DNA from: Cycas panzhihuaensis
Lineage: Eukaryota; Cycadophyta
Length of the DNA stretch: 64,000 nucleotides
Direction of reading: 5' to 3'
Assembly: GCA_023213395.1 (NCBI GenBank)
Contig: CM041465.1
Coordinates: forward strand, 186,565,741-186,629,740
The position numbers were made by a program, and so were the translations under genes. Shown here piece by piece: positions 22,150-33,333 of the stretch (the stretch's first letter is position 1; each line of letters starts with the position of its first letter). The notes beneath the pieces are model-generated. The model was not told where the DNA came from. It was given only the letters and a program-made list of their open reading frames with translations, and did no database searches.

Positions 22150-22529
22150 TCCGCAAGTTTCTCGGCGACTATCATGCCCTTCTTTGATTTCCGGTTAACG
22201 ATAAGGAGATCAAATTCTTGGAGTAGGGACTGACGACCAGCCCTACCCGTCAAATCTGAACGAGTTAGTAAGTATCTCAAGGGATCGGATTGAACGATCA
22301 CCTTGGTAGTGTTGCCAAGCAAGTAGTGCCTAAACTTCTTGGTCGCATGGACCAAGGAGAGGCATTCCTTCTCGGTAGGGGAATAGTTAAGCTCAGCAGC
22401 CATGAGAGTGCGACTGATGAAATATATAGCTCTCTTAGTTCCTAAGTCGTCCTCCTGAGCGAGCATAGCGCCCAAGGACTCGTCAGTCGTTGAGGTATAC
22501 AGGATGAAGGGCCTATCGAACCGGGGAGG
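22150..22529 (-). pseudogene. pol: Gypsy-type RNase H lacking first Asp, element 2
   Basis: In frame with the downstream part of RT. It reads LYTSTTDESLGAMLAQ, with Ser at the position of the first catalytic Asp, as in elements 1 and 4. EKECLSLVHATKKFRHYLLG, VQSDPLRYLL and the tail ending AEKLADAP follow. No aRNH is found between this domain and integrase, which is where other Tat elements carry it. Confidence 0.87.
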
Positions 22530-23440
22530 CGCCAACGTAGGAGCGGAAGCCAAGGCTTCCTTGAGTCCTTCGAAGGCCTTTTGGGTCTTATCGGACCAGG
22601 CAAAAGGAGCTCCCTTCTTCAACAGGTTTGTGAGGGGTTTAGCGCTCACAGCGAAGTCGGCTAAGAAGCGCCTGAGGAACCAAGCACCGCTAGACACGAC
22701 TTAATCTGCCGTTGAGTTCTAGGTGGTGGCATGTCGAGGATCGCCCTGACTTTGTCAGGGTCGATCTGAATTCCCCGCTTGGATACGAGGAATCTAAGGA
22801 GTTTGCCCGAGGTAACAGCAAACACACATTTAAGTGGATTAAGGCTGACGTGATACTCGCGGCATCGTGAGAAGATGGCACGCAAGTCGGAAGGGTGATG
22901 GGCTCTCACGCGGGAAAGACCCATCATATCATCCATGAAGACCTCCAACGTGTCGTTGATGAGGTCGTGGAAGATGAAATGCATGGCTCTTTGGTAAGTA
23001 GCACCTGCATCTTTAAGGCCAAAGGGCATCGCCTTGTAGGCGAAGGTACCCCAAGGAGTAGTGAAGGCCGTCTTATGGCGGTCTTCGGCAGAAATCTGAA
23101 TTTGGTTGTAACCGGAGAAGCCATCCATTAGGGACATCACTTTGAATCTGGCGGTGCGATCAATGATCTAATCTAGGAAGGGTAAAGGGAAATTGTCCTT
23201 AGGATAAGCGTTGTTGATGTCGCGAAAGTCGACACATATACGGATTGCCCCATTCTTTTTAGCAACGGGAATAATGTTGGAGACCCACTTGGGGTAGTCA
23301 ATAGAAGTAATGAGCCCAGTGTCCAGAAGCTTCTCTACCTCCATCTTGACGGCAGCAGAGAGCTTCGGGTGAAGGACGCCGCTCGCGCATGCAGGCGCCA
23401 GGAAGGGTGGTGAGGTTATCAGTGACAATCGAGGGGTCGA
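22530..23440 (-). pseudogene. pol: Reverse transcriptase, element 2, nearly open
   Basis: This is a complete Ty3/gypsy RT: LLDTGLITSIDYPKWVSN, KKNGAIRICVDFRDINN, LMDGFSGYNQIQ (first Asp), AMPFGLKDAGATYQRAM, EVFMDDMMGLSR (catalytic DD), and LLRFLVSKRGIQIDPDKV in the thumb. A single CAG-to-TAG stop lies near 23168, and one deletion near 22685 shifts the frame before the connection domain. The domain makes cDNA from the element RNA primed by a host tRNA. It is the best catalytic RT in the window. Confidence 0.92.
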
Positions 23441-24289
23441 TTCCCTTCATGTCAGCATAATCCCACGCGAAAATGTCTCGAACTCCCGGAACCAAGGGAG
23501 TATTCCCTTACCTCATCGAGAACATTCCAACCCAACCTTAATGACCTTGCCCGGCCAAGATCTGCGTCTTGAGTTGCCCCCATGCACATGGCGCTGCCCT
23601 CCTCAAGTGGAGAGGGGCAAGATCAACGGGAGGAGGAGGAATAAGAGACGGATCGGATCGCCAAGCGTGATCCGATCGCGAGGATCTTCCGTGACCAAGC
23701 CGGTGGTGACCGTAAGGTGTTAGGCGTAAGGCCCGCTAGATGCTCGAGCAGGGCTTCATCATCCTCGAAATAATCCACCCCATGGATGACCTTACTTCGA
23801 GTAGGAGAAGCGCTGGAGGGAGTGAGAGCAACGAGACCGTGATGACCATCGAGTTGCTCAGATTCCTCGCAAAAATTCGAAGGAAAATGTAAAGGTGCCC
23901 CTCAAGGAGCGAAGGTAATTCCTCAAAGCCATTACCTACGGGGTAATGAAAAGGAGAATCTGACAAAGTGTCAACACGAGCGATGACATATGACACGCAC
24001 GAGGGGCTAGCCTCACCAACGAGAGAGGCTCTAGACGGGGATCTAGAACAAGGTAGGTGTGACCTATTGGCACGAAGGAAAGAGACGGGGTTAGGACAAT
24101 CCTCGTCTTCGTCGAGCGACTCATCATCGCTGAACGAAGCAAGGTACCCGTAGCTCCCAACGCCAATAGGGGCGAACCGTGTGAGACTAGGAGGAGAAGA
24201 CGCAGGGTCTTCTTCAGATGGATTACGTATACCAATAGAGCAAGCCGAGGCTTGAGTGGATGAACCTTGGTTTGCCGAACTGGTAGAGC

Positions 24290-25084
24290 GAGTTTGCTTA
24301 GTAAAAGGGCGTTCGCGGGGGATCACTCTCATTCGTCCGTCATGGACGAATTTAAGTTGTCCCCCAAGGGTCGAGCACACGGCTCCCATTTGATCGAGCC
24401 ATGGACGACCTAGAAGGATGTTGTAATCCACATCAACGTCAAGGACTACAACGCTTCGGAAGAACGGTCTTACCCTCAAGGGTAAGCGGAATCGCGACAA
24501 ATCCCAAAGGGGTCTTCTCGCTATCACATACCCTTGCATCGCCAGGAACGGTTCCAAGGTAGAAATACCAAGCTCTTGCATGACACGCATGAGATTGACG
24601 GAAGAACCGTTGTCGACAACAGCTCTTCTTGAGAGTACAATCAGCGACGATAGTGATGGTGAATGGGAAGTTCCACCGACGCTCCTTTCACCCAGGGGAA
24701 GATCCTTAGGATCAAAGGAAATAGCGGGTCCACAACCTGGGCGACACCCAAAGCGTGACAGTACATCACTCGATCCTAAAGCTCAGGAGGAGGGCCCGCT
24801 ACCGAGACCCTCGAGCGTCCATCAAGGACATTCCTGCAGCGACCGTATGGAGCTCGTCCACGACAGAGAAAGGCTTACCCTTCCCAGTAGGTTGGGTAAG
24901 TGCCCTTCAGAAATCGTAACGACCCAGGCGTATAGGAATAGCCTTGGGAAAGAGAGGGACTTCCGGAGGAAGGGTCTCCGGAAGAGGGTCGAAAGGAGCG
25001 GAAGGACAAGAAGCTCCCACCGCTTCCTTAGCGACTTGAGATCGCGTAAGGGCAAAAGTGGGAGTTGCTTTAAGCAACTGGATC
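24290..25084 (-). pseudogene. pol: Aspartic protease region, element 2
   Basis: The active site reads VVDNGSSVN at about 24618-24590, the expected D-x-G loop. VVLDVDVDYNILLGRPWLDQMGAV lies near 24450-24380. A small deletion after the catalytic loop separates the two parts into different frames. The open stretch continues through a long acidic protease-RT linker (24290-23441) with SFSDDESLDEDEDC; element 1 has lost most of this linker. Confidence 0.83.
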
Positions 25085-27389
25085 ACCTTCTTCCCCCTGT
25101 TCCAGGGTCGTGAAGGCGACGGGGTGTGATGGCTAGGAGAACGAGAAGAGGAAGACGAGTTCCGAGCGCTCTTCCCTTTATCACGGGAAGGACGGGGATC
25201 AGGCGATCTTCCCTGCTACGGCTTGTTCTTGGTTTGGGTATTGCGATCACGTTCCCCGTGCTTAGGGAACGGATCCTTATGAACTGGTTGATCCAAATTA
25301 GGCCTTGAGGCCCGTTTGGGAGAAGAATCGCGTCGAGGAGCATCCTTTGGATGCTGGGCCCTACAACGTGAATCGTCGTGGAAGCAATCCCCATGAATGG
25401 AGCACCACTTCTTCTCAAGCAGAGGGTTGGACCTTCTCGCTTGAGAGGACTGGGCGTTTCCATTCCTGGGAAGAGGAGCTTGGGTAGTTTGTTGGACTTG
25501 TTTGTTTGATGTAGGGGATGAAGGATCTTGAAGCTTGAGCTCCTTCATCGACGCCTCGAATGAGCGATAAATGATGTGATAGGGTATAAAGTCCTCTCGG
25601 TAGGATGAGAGGAAGACCGGCCTACCGGGAAGGTTTGGTATCTTTGGTAGGGGGTGGTGCCTCACGGCATTGTGAGGGCTTAAGAGGTTTCTTGAGACCC
25701 GCTTGGATCTTAATAGCCTCCAACGCCAAGCACTTGGCGATCGCGGAATCACATGTGGTCGCCCCCATCTTGAGGACTTCCACGTGGACTTCGGGACGAA
25801 GCGCATTGACGAACAGGTCTCGCTTCAGCTCCTTAGGCAATGTTGCCTTAGTGGAGTGAAGCAAGTCGTGGAATCACCGCACAAAGTCACGATTCATCTC
25901 ATCGTGACCTTGTTTGAGCGAAAGAAGGGACTTCATTCCGCTCTTGAATGGACAAGCTATATCAAAATAGTTGATGAACTCATCCACCAATTGCTGGAAT
26001 GAATGGATTGAATGGGGGTGAGACTAGAGAACCATTTGAGGGCGTCACCCTGCAGGGATCTCGGGAATAGTTTCATCAAAATATGGTCGTAATCTCAGTA
26101 ATCGATGCATGCCATAGAGAAACTACGGACATGCTCCATTGGGTCTTGCGATGAAGTTCCATCGAATCTAGGAACTTCAGGGGGATGAGGCGGCAAGTTG
26201 GTTCGCAACGCCTCAACCGAAAGAGGGGTTGACCTAAAGTCCATGAAGGGGCGCGCCCTTGCCTGAACCGTAGGATCAACGAATGTCGAAGTAGGTAGCG
26301 CACAAGGAGCGGATGGCGGTGGGACACCCATCCCTCCTTGAGGAAGCGCCCCTTACTGAAAAGAGGCATGGGGGTAGGTGCCTTGGAAGGGAGTCGGGTT
26401 CCCTTGCAAAGGCACCACGGATGGGATTGCGTTGGAAGAAGGGCAAGACGGATGTGGAACCAGGTTTTGCCCATATGGGCCACCCGTAGGTGGAGCAACT
26501 CCATATGGGTGTAGCGGATCCACCCCATAAACGGGAAGACGGCTTCACCCCGCCCCCAAGGTTGAGAGTTATATCCGGGGAACGTAGAAGGCAGCACCAA
26601 CGTCTTGGTCTGGAGGATGCGTGGGAGCGGATCCCACATGACTAGTGGTTGGAAAGCTAGTAGGGCCAATAGGCCTACTAGGGACGGTATGCACCACATT
26701 AGGGGATGGCACATTGGTTTGATTAGGAGCGGGTATGCTAACCCTTAATTGAGGGAAAGACACACCGCGAGAAGATCCTAAGGCATTAGGACCTTGAAGA
26801 GGGACGGAAGGTGTCACGCATGCCCCCACTGCGGAAAATGAGTGGGACGTACGTGTAGGCACGAAGGGATTTGTGGTCATAGGAAGGGTGGATGAGCATA
26901 AGGCATGAGGCGGAGGAGCGGAAGAGGAAGAGGCCCCTCCACGAAGGGCATCCTTAAACCACCCAGACGCATTGCACGCTTTGTCGCAAGCAATACTGCT
27001 GAAAGCTTCAACTACGTCAACGGGAGGAGTCCCCACACACTCGTAAGAGGTGATTGGAACCTCAAACAAGGTAGATTCTTTAACGTTCCTCATAAGAATT
27101 GCCAACTACGTGGCAACCCTCAAGAGGAACGTCCTTCTACCAAGGTAGAAGGATGAGCATCGAAAGAAAGGTGTTGGTCGTTTGGATAATAAAGGGGGTC
27201 GTCACCTTCTTGGGTGGACCCGGGAATAACAAGAGGAAAGGCATGGGTTTCCATAGCTGAAGTGTGGTAGGTCCAATCGGAAGAGTATCCCTCCATAGTC
27301 AGATCAGAATCCGACAAGGCAAGAAGGCGATACTCGGGGTCCTCTAACAAAGGAGGTAGACCGTGCAAACGACGAGAGAAACGCCACAT
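25085..27389 (-). pseudogene. gag: gag polyprotein, element 2, frameshifted
   Basis: It starts at ATG 27389 (MWRFSRRLHG), about 170 bp inside the 5' LTR. A Pro/Ser-rich N-terminal half (27105-26569) is followed by the gag core (PPEVPRFDGTSSQDPMEHV near 26180; LKWFSSLTP...FQQLVDEFINYFD near 26030-25960), then KELKRDLFVNALRPEVHVEVL near 25850. The zinc finger CSIHGDCFHDDSRC (C-x2-H-x4-H-x4-C) is near 25410-25365. Indels near 27110, 26560 and 25830, plus stops near 26095 and 25880, break the frame. It would form the particle and bind RNA. Confidence 0.87.
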
Positions 27390-27542
27390 GCAAGGTCAAC
27401 CGACAATGTTAGGGAAGGAGAAAGCGCAGTAAAACACACGCGTTGGGGGGTTACCCAACGTGGAGATCGAGATAGGTATGAAAAGGATCACACAAGAGTA
27501 GCGAAACCAACCGAAGAGAGCGAAACTAGCTCCTCTTGGCGC

Positions 27543-27562
27543 ACCCCAAGATGGTCACCAAG
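27543..27562 (-). other. Primer-binding site region, element 2
   Basis: On the minus strand CTTGGTGACCATCTTGGGG follows directly after the 5' LTR end. It resembles the TTGGCGCCCACCGTGGGG sequence seen at this place in many Tat elements, but differs from the site shared by elements 1 and 4. The priming tRNA is not assigned. Confidence 0.6.
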
Positions 27563-30144
27563 TGGATCTTGCTGCTACGGGATAACTACCTAACTGATAG
27601 GCGTAAGGGAGAGTGAGTAGTGGAATGATAGAAGATGGGACCTAAAAGGTGGGTAACTACCACGCAGAGCGCCCCGTGCGCCGGAGCGCGAGTTTGGGAT
27701 CTGCAATGGAGTATGGCTACTATCGGGTGACCCTTCACCGCTTCGAATAGGGGGTGAAGGTGAGTAGGGCAAACCTAGGTTGACCTGGGAATAGGACCCT
27801 CCCACCCTTGGGTGGCCAGAAGGGGGGAAGAGAAGACCTAATGGAGACAGGCCAAGAGCAAGCCTACACAACCTAACAGGGTATACGAGTGATGCGGGAA
27901 GCAAGGCACTCGTGTGGTTAAGGAGAGAGGAGGAAAGGTATGGGAGAGGAGGACTCCTACAATCTTTCCTACAAATGATAAAGATGCATGAAACAAGACA
28001 AACGAATCGCAAACAAGTACCAAACCAATTTTCCCCTTTTATCCTTCAATGTATTAATTACTACAAGAGAAATAAAAGGAAAAGAAAGGGTAGCGGAGGG
28101 GAACGAAACGTGCACCTGGACCGAAGGCGTGCGAGACGAAGTAGCCTTCCCGAGGAGCACCCAACCGCTCCGTGCAACGTACCGGATACGAGATATCATG
28201 GTGGATTTAAAGGGGGGCTTCCTTACCTTCCTCGGAAAATCAAATGCGATGCCAAGAAAGAAAGGAAGCACCAACTAGTAAATGAAGTAGCATGAAAACA
28301 TAACGCATACGAAGGTGCTTACGGTAGCTAGCCCACGGCGATGCACTCCACGCTTCCCAAGTACCTGCAAGCAATAGCGGTCTCTTTCTCTTCCCGAAGG
28401 AAGAGCACTAACATGCAACACAAAAAACTCTAACAATATATGCCCAAATAACATAAACGAGAATCTGAATACACATGCGTTAGTGCTAATCCAACAATGA
28501 AAGTACCGAAAGAAAGTGACCAAAGTGAAAGTAAATGATCAGGTAAGCCTCAGAGTGGCCTACCTCCCGCAAATGGTGCCCAAACCTCCCCCCAAGAGCC
28601 ACGAGGCAGCGAGGAGAAAGTCAAGAGCAAGGGCTGGAAAATGGCAGCAAAAGGGGCAAAGAGAGGCCCAAGGGTACCCACGGCGAACCGGGATGCTATA
28701 AGGAGCAAACCGGGTGACCCGGGGAAGAAAGATGGAGCAAGAAACCAGCGGTTGGGACTTATGAGTGATGCCCAAACCTAAGCAAAAGGGCTCCAAATCA
28801 GCGCTGCAACTTGTGACAGCGTTGGTTTGGGCAACCAAAGGGAGCCTTCAAACCCTTGTTTGCAAGCCAAGGGCAGCACGGGACGAGAGGGAGGTTTTGG
28901 AGGGCTTAGAGCCGCCAGAAGCGTGGAAGGTGGCATGTAATCCACCCAGCTCCTCTCCAAAACCTACGCAACCCCTCACGCCGCTACTCGACAAAGAATG
29001 CAGGCAAGAAGCACAGGGAGAGTGGTATAACAGTCCCCAAAAGGGAGGAAAACCAACTCTTAAGCAACAAGTAAGAGCAAACAAGCTTAAGCATAAATAT
29101 CACAAGAAAACAAATATAAAACAAGGAATACTTGAAAGGGAGAGGCAAGGGATTTGCCTCAGCCAAAGGGCAGCGGAGAGGGGCTGATAAAACAGCCCAG
29201 ATCTGAAGTAGAGCAGGTTTAAGGCCCTGCTATAGAGATGTGACGGGAAACACCTGCACTTGGGGCGCTTATGGACTGCCTGGGTGAAGGTCAGCTAGAA
29301 ACCACTTCAAAGGAGCCCTCTCCAAGGCGTTTGAGGGGCTGGGAGAATGTCTCAGCCACGCCAAAGGAGAGTCATGCAGTATGAAGGGTGCAGTCCATTG
29401 CAGCAAACAGTAGAGAAGAGCAGAGCAGGAGAGTGTTTCCTTGAGAGCAATTCCGAAAGTGAGCCAAAAAAGATCCTTGAAAATGAGCCAAAAAGGGCTT
29501 AAGTACTCAAGCAAAACCCTAAAGCGTGCGATTAGGGTGCAGCTGGAAGAGAAACAAAGCGCGAGCCACGTGGCAGTTTTGCAATAAATACGAAATTGCC
29601 ACGGCGGATTTTTAAAAACAACTCGAGACAACAGATCACTGGGAATTTCTCAGATTACCAGATATTCCGTGATCACAAAAAATCAGACGCACTCTAGAGC
29701 CAAAACTGGGCCCACCAACCGCCCAGTCGGGGCATTTGACAGAAAAGGCTAATAGAAAGCTAGAACACCTACCCGGGAGCAAACAAGCCAACAAAATGGG
29801 TCCAAAGGAGCAAAAATAGGGCTCGAGTGGGGTGGCAAGTTGACCAAACGATGATGAGTCATCACATGGGCGGAGGTGGCGCAAACCTAGTGGATCCAGG
29901 AGCGAGAAAGGCAAATGCGGGAAGTAATACGGTCACCAGGGTGCCACACTCGCTGGGAGTGTGCCCCTGCTATAGTCGTCATAGGCTAAAATAAGTGTGG
30001 ACGACTACAAGGTCACCCACAAAGTCATACACATGCAGATATGCAAGCAAACATCCAGTAAAAGAAAGCGATGATAATGCAAGAGACATACCTGCACTTA
30101 CCTGAGTCGGTGATTCCGTATCCATTCCCGGAAGCCGGGAAATA
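27563..30144 (-). repeat. Element 2 5' LTR
   Basis: 2582 bp, paired with 13697-16253. On the minus strand it starts TATTTCC where the other LTR starts TGTTTCC, a G-to-A change at the terminal TG. It ends ...ATCCA. A telo-box (AAACCCTAAA) lies at 29514-29523. The right flank is the second GTGTT (30145-30149). Confidence 0.93.
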
Positions 30145-30149
30145 GTGTT
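30145..30149. repeat. Target-site duplication of element 2 (right copy)
   Basis: GTGTT, matching 13692-13696. After it, the element 1 3' LTR resumes (CTTCCTCTAACTCC, compared with TTTCCTCCAACTCC in its 5' LTR). Confidence 0.95.
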
Positions 30150-31967
30150 CTTCCTCTAACTCCATTAGTAGGGGTCCAAACCTACTACACCACAGTTTTT
30201 GGGCTAATTTCTTAGCCTCTCCTTACCAGCCCTTAACTGAGGAGGCAAGAGCCTCTCCTCCTCTTCTCAGGTATTCATTGATTTGAGTTATTTTCTTACT
30301 CAATTGATACCTTATCTTGCTTGTCCTCTTGCTTGGGTTTGTGAAGGTTATTTTCCCTTTTGTATTGGACTATTTTACTCCTGTCATTAGTGCCTCCTTG
30401 CCTGTATTTGTTGCTCAAGGTAGCGGCAAAGAGGGGTTGCATAGGATTTGGGAGAGAGATCGGTGGATTCTGTACCACCTTCCACGCTCCTCAAGCAGTT
30501 TTTAGCCCTCCAAACCTTCCCTCTTGCCCCATGCTATCCTTGGCACTCAAATAAGGGTTTGTTGGGCCTCCCTTAGCTGCTAAAATTAGTGTTGTCACAT
30601 GTTGTAGTGCTGGTTTGAGGGCTTGTACTTAGGTCTGGGCAACTCACGTAAGTCCTGACCACTTGTTCTTTGCCCAACTCTTTTCCTGGCAGCCCGGTTT
30701 GCTCTTCATAGCACCCCAGCTTGCCGTAGGTTCTCTTTGGCTCCTTTCAACTCTCTTGATACTATTTCCAGCCATCTTTCTTAGCCTTACCCTCGCTGCC
30801 TCATGGCTTTCCTAGGAGTTTAGGGTTGTTCTTTACGGGAGGTAGGCCACTCTGAGGCTTACCGGTTACTTTCCATTTGCTTTGGTTATCCTCCTTTACA
30901 TATTATCATCATTGTGTTAATACTAACTTATATGTGTTTAAGTTTATATTTGTTTTACATAGACATGTATTGTTAGGTTCTTGCCATTGCATGTTAGTAC
31001 CCTTTCTCCAGAAATGGGGGAGGTTGTCATTTACTTATAGGTGTTCGAAAAGCACAAAGGACCTTTCTCCATTTGTCCCTTTGCTAGTAAGCGCATCCAT
31101 TTATGTTGTATTTTTCATACTTCATTTATTGCTAGTAGTTGGTCCCTTTCTTTCCTTTGTTTTGTACTTTAGTATTTTTCCAAGGAAGGTAAAGGAGCCC
31201 CTCATTCCAATCCGTCGCAACTCTTCATGACTGTTGCGCCTTGTGGAGTAGCTTTGGGTGCCTCTTGGGAGCGCCATCATTACGACACGCTTCCATTCTG
31301 GGTACACGCTTTCACTTCACTCTATCACCATTTCCTTTTGAATTTCCTTTATATAGTAGTAATTAACTCATTGGAAATCGAAAGGAAATCCACCTTGCTT
31401 TTGGTTCATACTTTATTTACTTTGTTGCTTGCATCTTCTTTAGCTGTAGGAAAAGGTCTTAGGAAACCTTCCTTCTCATCTTTTTCCTCCCTTTCGCCAT
31501 GCAAGCTTCCTTCTCTCCTTATTATTTGTGTATTTGGTTAGTTTGCTTAGGCATACCTTGACCCACCTCCTTGGGTCATCCCTCTTACTTTCTCTTGGTT
31601 CCCCACTTTGCTGGATAACCAAGGTGACCCTGTCCATAGGTCGCCTACTTGCTTATCCTTCTTTGTTTCTTGTTGCTCTAGGGAAACCCCTGAAGGTCTC
31701 TCTCCTTTCCCTTCCAGCTATCCAAGGGTCGGAGGATCCTTCCCTTAGGCCAACCCAGGCTAACCCTACACCTCCTCACCTTTTGTTCGAAGTGGGGGGA
31801 TTACCCTTTGGTAGCTATATTCCATTGCAGGTCTCGAACTCATGCTCTGGCGTATGGGGCACCTTGCATGGTATTTGCCCTACTTATAGGTCCCTTTCTC
31901 AATCATATTACCAACTGCTCTTACCATTCCTATTTAGTTAGGTAGCTATCCCGTAGACGCGCTTCCA
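30150..31967 (+). repeat. Element 1 3' LTR, right part
   Basis: Collinear with bases ~327-2137 of the 5' LTR. It ends GCTTCCA at 31967. Internal sequence of element 3 follows at once, beginning ATGGGCAC, which corresponds to 11457 onward in element 1. That marks the insertion site of element 1. Confidence 0.93.
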
Positions 31968-32488
31968 ATGGGCACTATTTCTATTTCTTCCCTCATGACA
32001 ACCCTTTGGATCATTCCTTACCCCCGATCACCTTTGCCTTCTAGCCCTATCGTCTGTTGTGCTCCCATAGCCTTCATCTCGCTTCTTCTTGCAGATGCAT
32101 TTATGACACCCCACCAATGCATTTTTTGTAGGGCCCTTTTGTCATGTTTTATGTGCCACCCCCGTGCATGCCCGAGTTTATACTCATTTGGCTCATTTTT
32201 CCATCCTGGACCTATTTTTGTAGCTCTTTCCTGCCCCTGGGGCCTCCAAAGGGAATGCTCCTTCTATTCAAAGTCATTCTTTACTTTCTAAAGCAGCCTT
32301 TGGCACCCCAGAGTGCCCTTTTTCCGACCACTCCTAGCCAGTGGTCGGATGACCTACTCTTATCCTTAGGTAGCCTCATTGCTAGGTCTTCCTACCTTTC
32401 ATGACCATTTATTGCTTGCCATATGAGCCTCTGTTCACTTTGACTCTTATATCATTGCACATTTTCTCTACTGAGACCTTTCCTTTCA

Positions 32489-32913
32489 TTGTCCATATCT
32501 CTCTTCATTTTTATCGATGGCAAAAGATGCGATAATCCTAGACCTTCTTCCACTGCATGGATCCTTCGTAGCCTTTCTAGACATGATTTCCTCCACTTTA
32601 GAATCTTCCTCCCTGAGGCCACTAATAACGAAGCTAAGTACATGGCTATTATCGAAGCCCTCACTGATGCACTTCGGTTCTATCATGGATCTATTATTCT
32701 TCTCTGCGACTCCCAGGTTATGGTGTCCCATCTCACCCAGGTTTACCAGGTGTGATGCCCTCACTTGAGAGCCCTCGCCTGACCGCTGCATCCTGGCGGC
32801 TAATTTCCACTGCTCACATCCGACACATTCCTCAAGCCCTCAATGCTGAGGCAGATAGTCTTGTTCACCTCATCCTTGAGCGCCGTGTCCCTCTTCTTGT
32901 TGACCATCCCTGA
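32489..32913 (+). pseudogene. Archaeal-type RNase H, element 3, best-kept acidic residues
   Basis: This aligns codon for codon with the element 1 aRNH. The start is TTG at 32489 where element 1 has ATG. Motifs seen are LFIFIDGKR (first Asp), FLPEATNNEAKY (Glu), LLCDSQ (third Asp), and HIRHIPQALNAEADSLV (last Asp) near 32820-32870. All four acidic positions are therefore present, unlike elements 1 and 2. A TGA lies at 32753-32755, and an indel before the C-terminal part shifts the frame. The stop corresponds to TGA 32911-32913. A position just upstream of the 3' LTR is confirmed by this third copy. Confidence 0.85.
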
Positions 32914-33323
32914 GACTTACCTGATTACTCTGCCACCCATGTCTCGAGCTATCACATAGATCATTTTATGAATCTGTTCACACCTCTAAAAGTTAGCTAC
33001 TAATGAGGTTAAACTATGGCGACTACCAAATTTGCTCATTTATCTCTTCTACTTGACTTCATCATATACTTCTCTTTGCACTTTTACGATGGGGGCAGCC
33101 CCCTCATCCTTCTTAGTTTCCAGTCGATTCTCAGATGGTACATAGGCAGCCTACGTGTGTCTCCACCTTTGTCTACATATCCATGCATTCTACCATAACA
33201 CTTGCCAGCACCCTTGACTCATGTTATGATCATGATTTATGTATATGCATACACGTGCTACTGACAGTTCGTTGCCAGTATTCGCCATCGCATTATACTT
33301 CCGAGCAGCGAGGCTCTACTGCC

Positions 33324-33333
33324 AAGGGAGCAA
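33324..33333 (+). other. Polypurine tract, element 3
   Basis: AAGGGAGCAA directly precedes the LTR start TGTTTCC at 33334, the expected plus-strand primer position. The same place in elements 1 and 2 is more degraded. Confidence 0.6.

Larger units (their letters stand above)
13697..30144 (-). mobile_element. Element 2: full-length Tat-like LTR retrotransposon nested in element 1
   Basis: A 16,448-bp element on the minus strand with two LTRs of about 2.56 kb and a perfect 5-bp duplication, GTGTT. In element sense it carries 5' LTR, primer-binding site, gag, protease, RT, gypsy RNase H, integrase, opposite-strand spliced gene, aRNH and 3' LTR. It is the youngest family member here: stops are few and CpG-rich stretches survive. 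Its genes are cut mainly by small indels. That pattern could be biological, or it could be base-calling error in a repetitive region. Confidence 0.96.
1..31967 (+). mobile_element. Element 1: Tat-like Ty3/gypsy LTR retrotransposon, split by element 2
   Basis: This element reads left to right: 5' LTR (its first ~590 bases lie off the window), primer-binding site, gag, protease, RT, gypsy RNase H, integrase, an opposite-strand gene, aRNH and 3' LTR. Its 3' LTR is interrupted at 13697-30149 by element 2 and resumes at 30150. Without the insert the element is about 16.1 kb. The two LTRs align throughout: base 1 matches 13374 and bases 322 onward match 30150 onward. After the 3' LTR end at 31967 the sequence continues as internal DNA of element 3. 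The likely right target duplication is ATGGG (31968-31972), but its left partner is off the window. Every reading frame has stops or indels, so the copy is dead. Confidence 0.93.

Noticed and set aside
27590-28012. 140-codon frame repeated in both element 2 LTRs (also 13873-14142)
   Set aside because: The duplication is due to the LTR pair. The frame has no known motif and is not open in the element 1 or 3 LTRs.
30317-31541. Series of short frames rich in Leu, Phe and Ser that could be taken for membrane proteins
   Set aside because: They lie in the element 1 3' LTR, reflect pyrimidine-rich DNA, and recur only because of the paired 5' LTR (501-1711).
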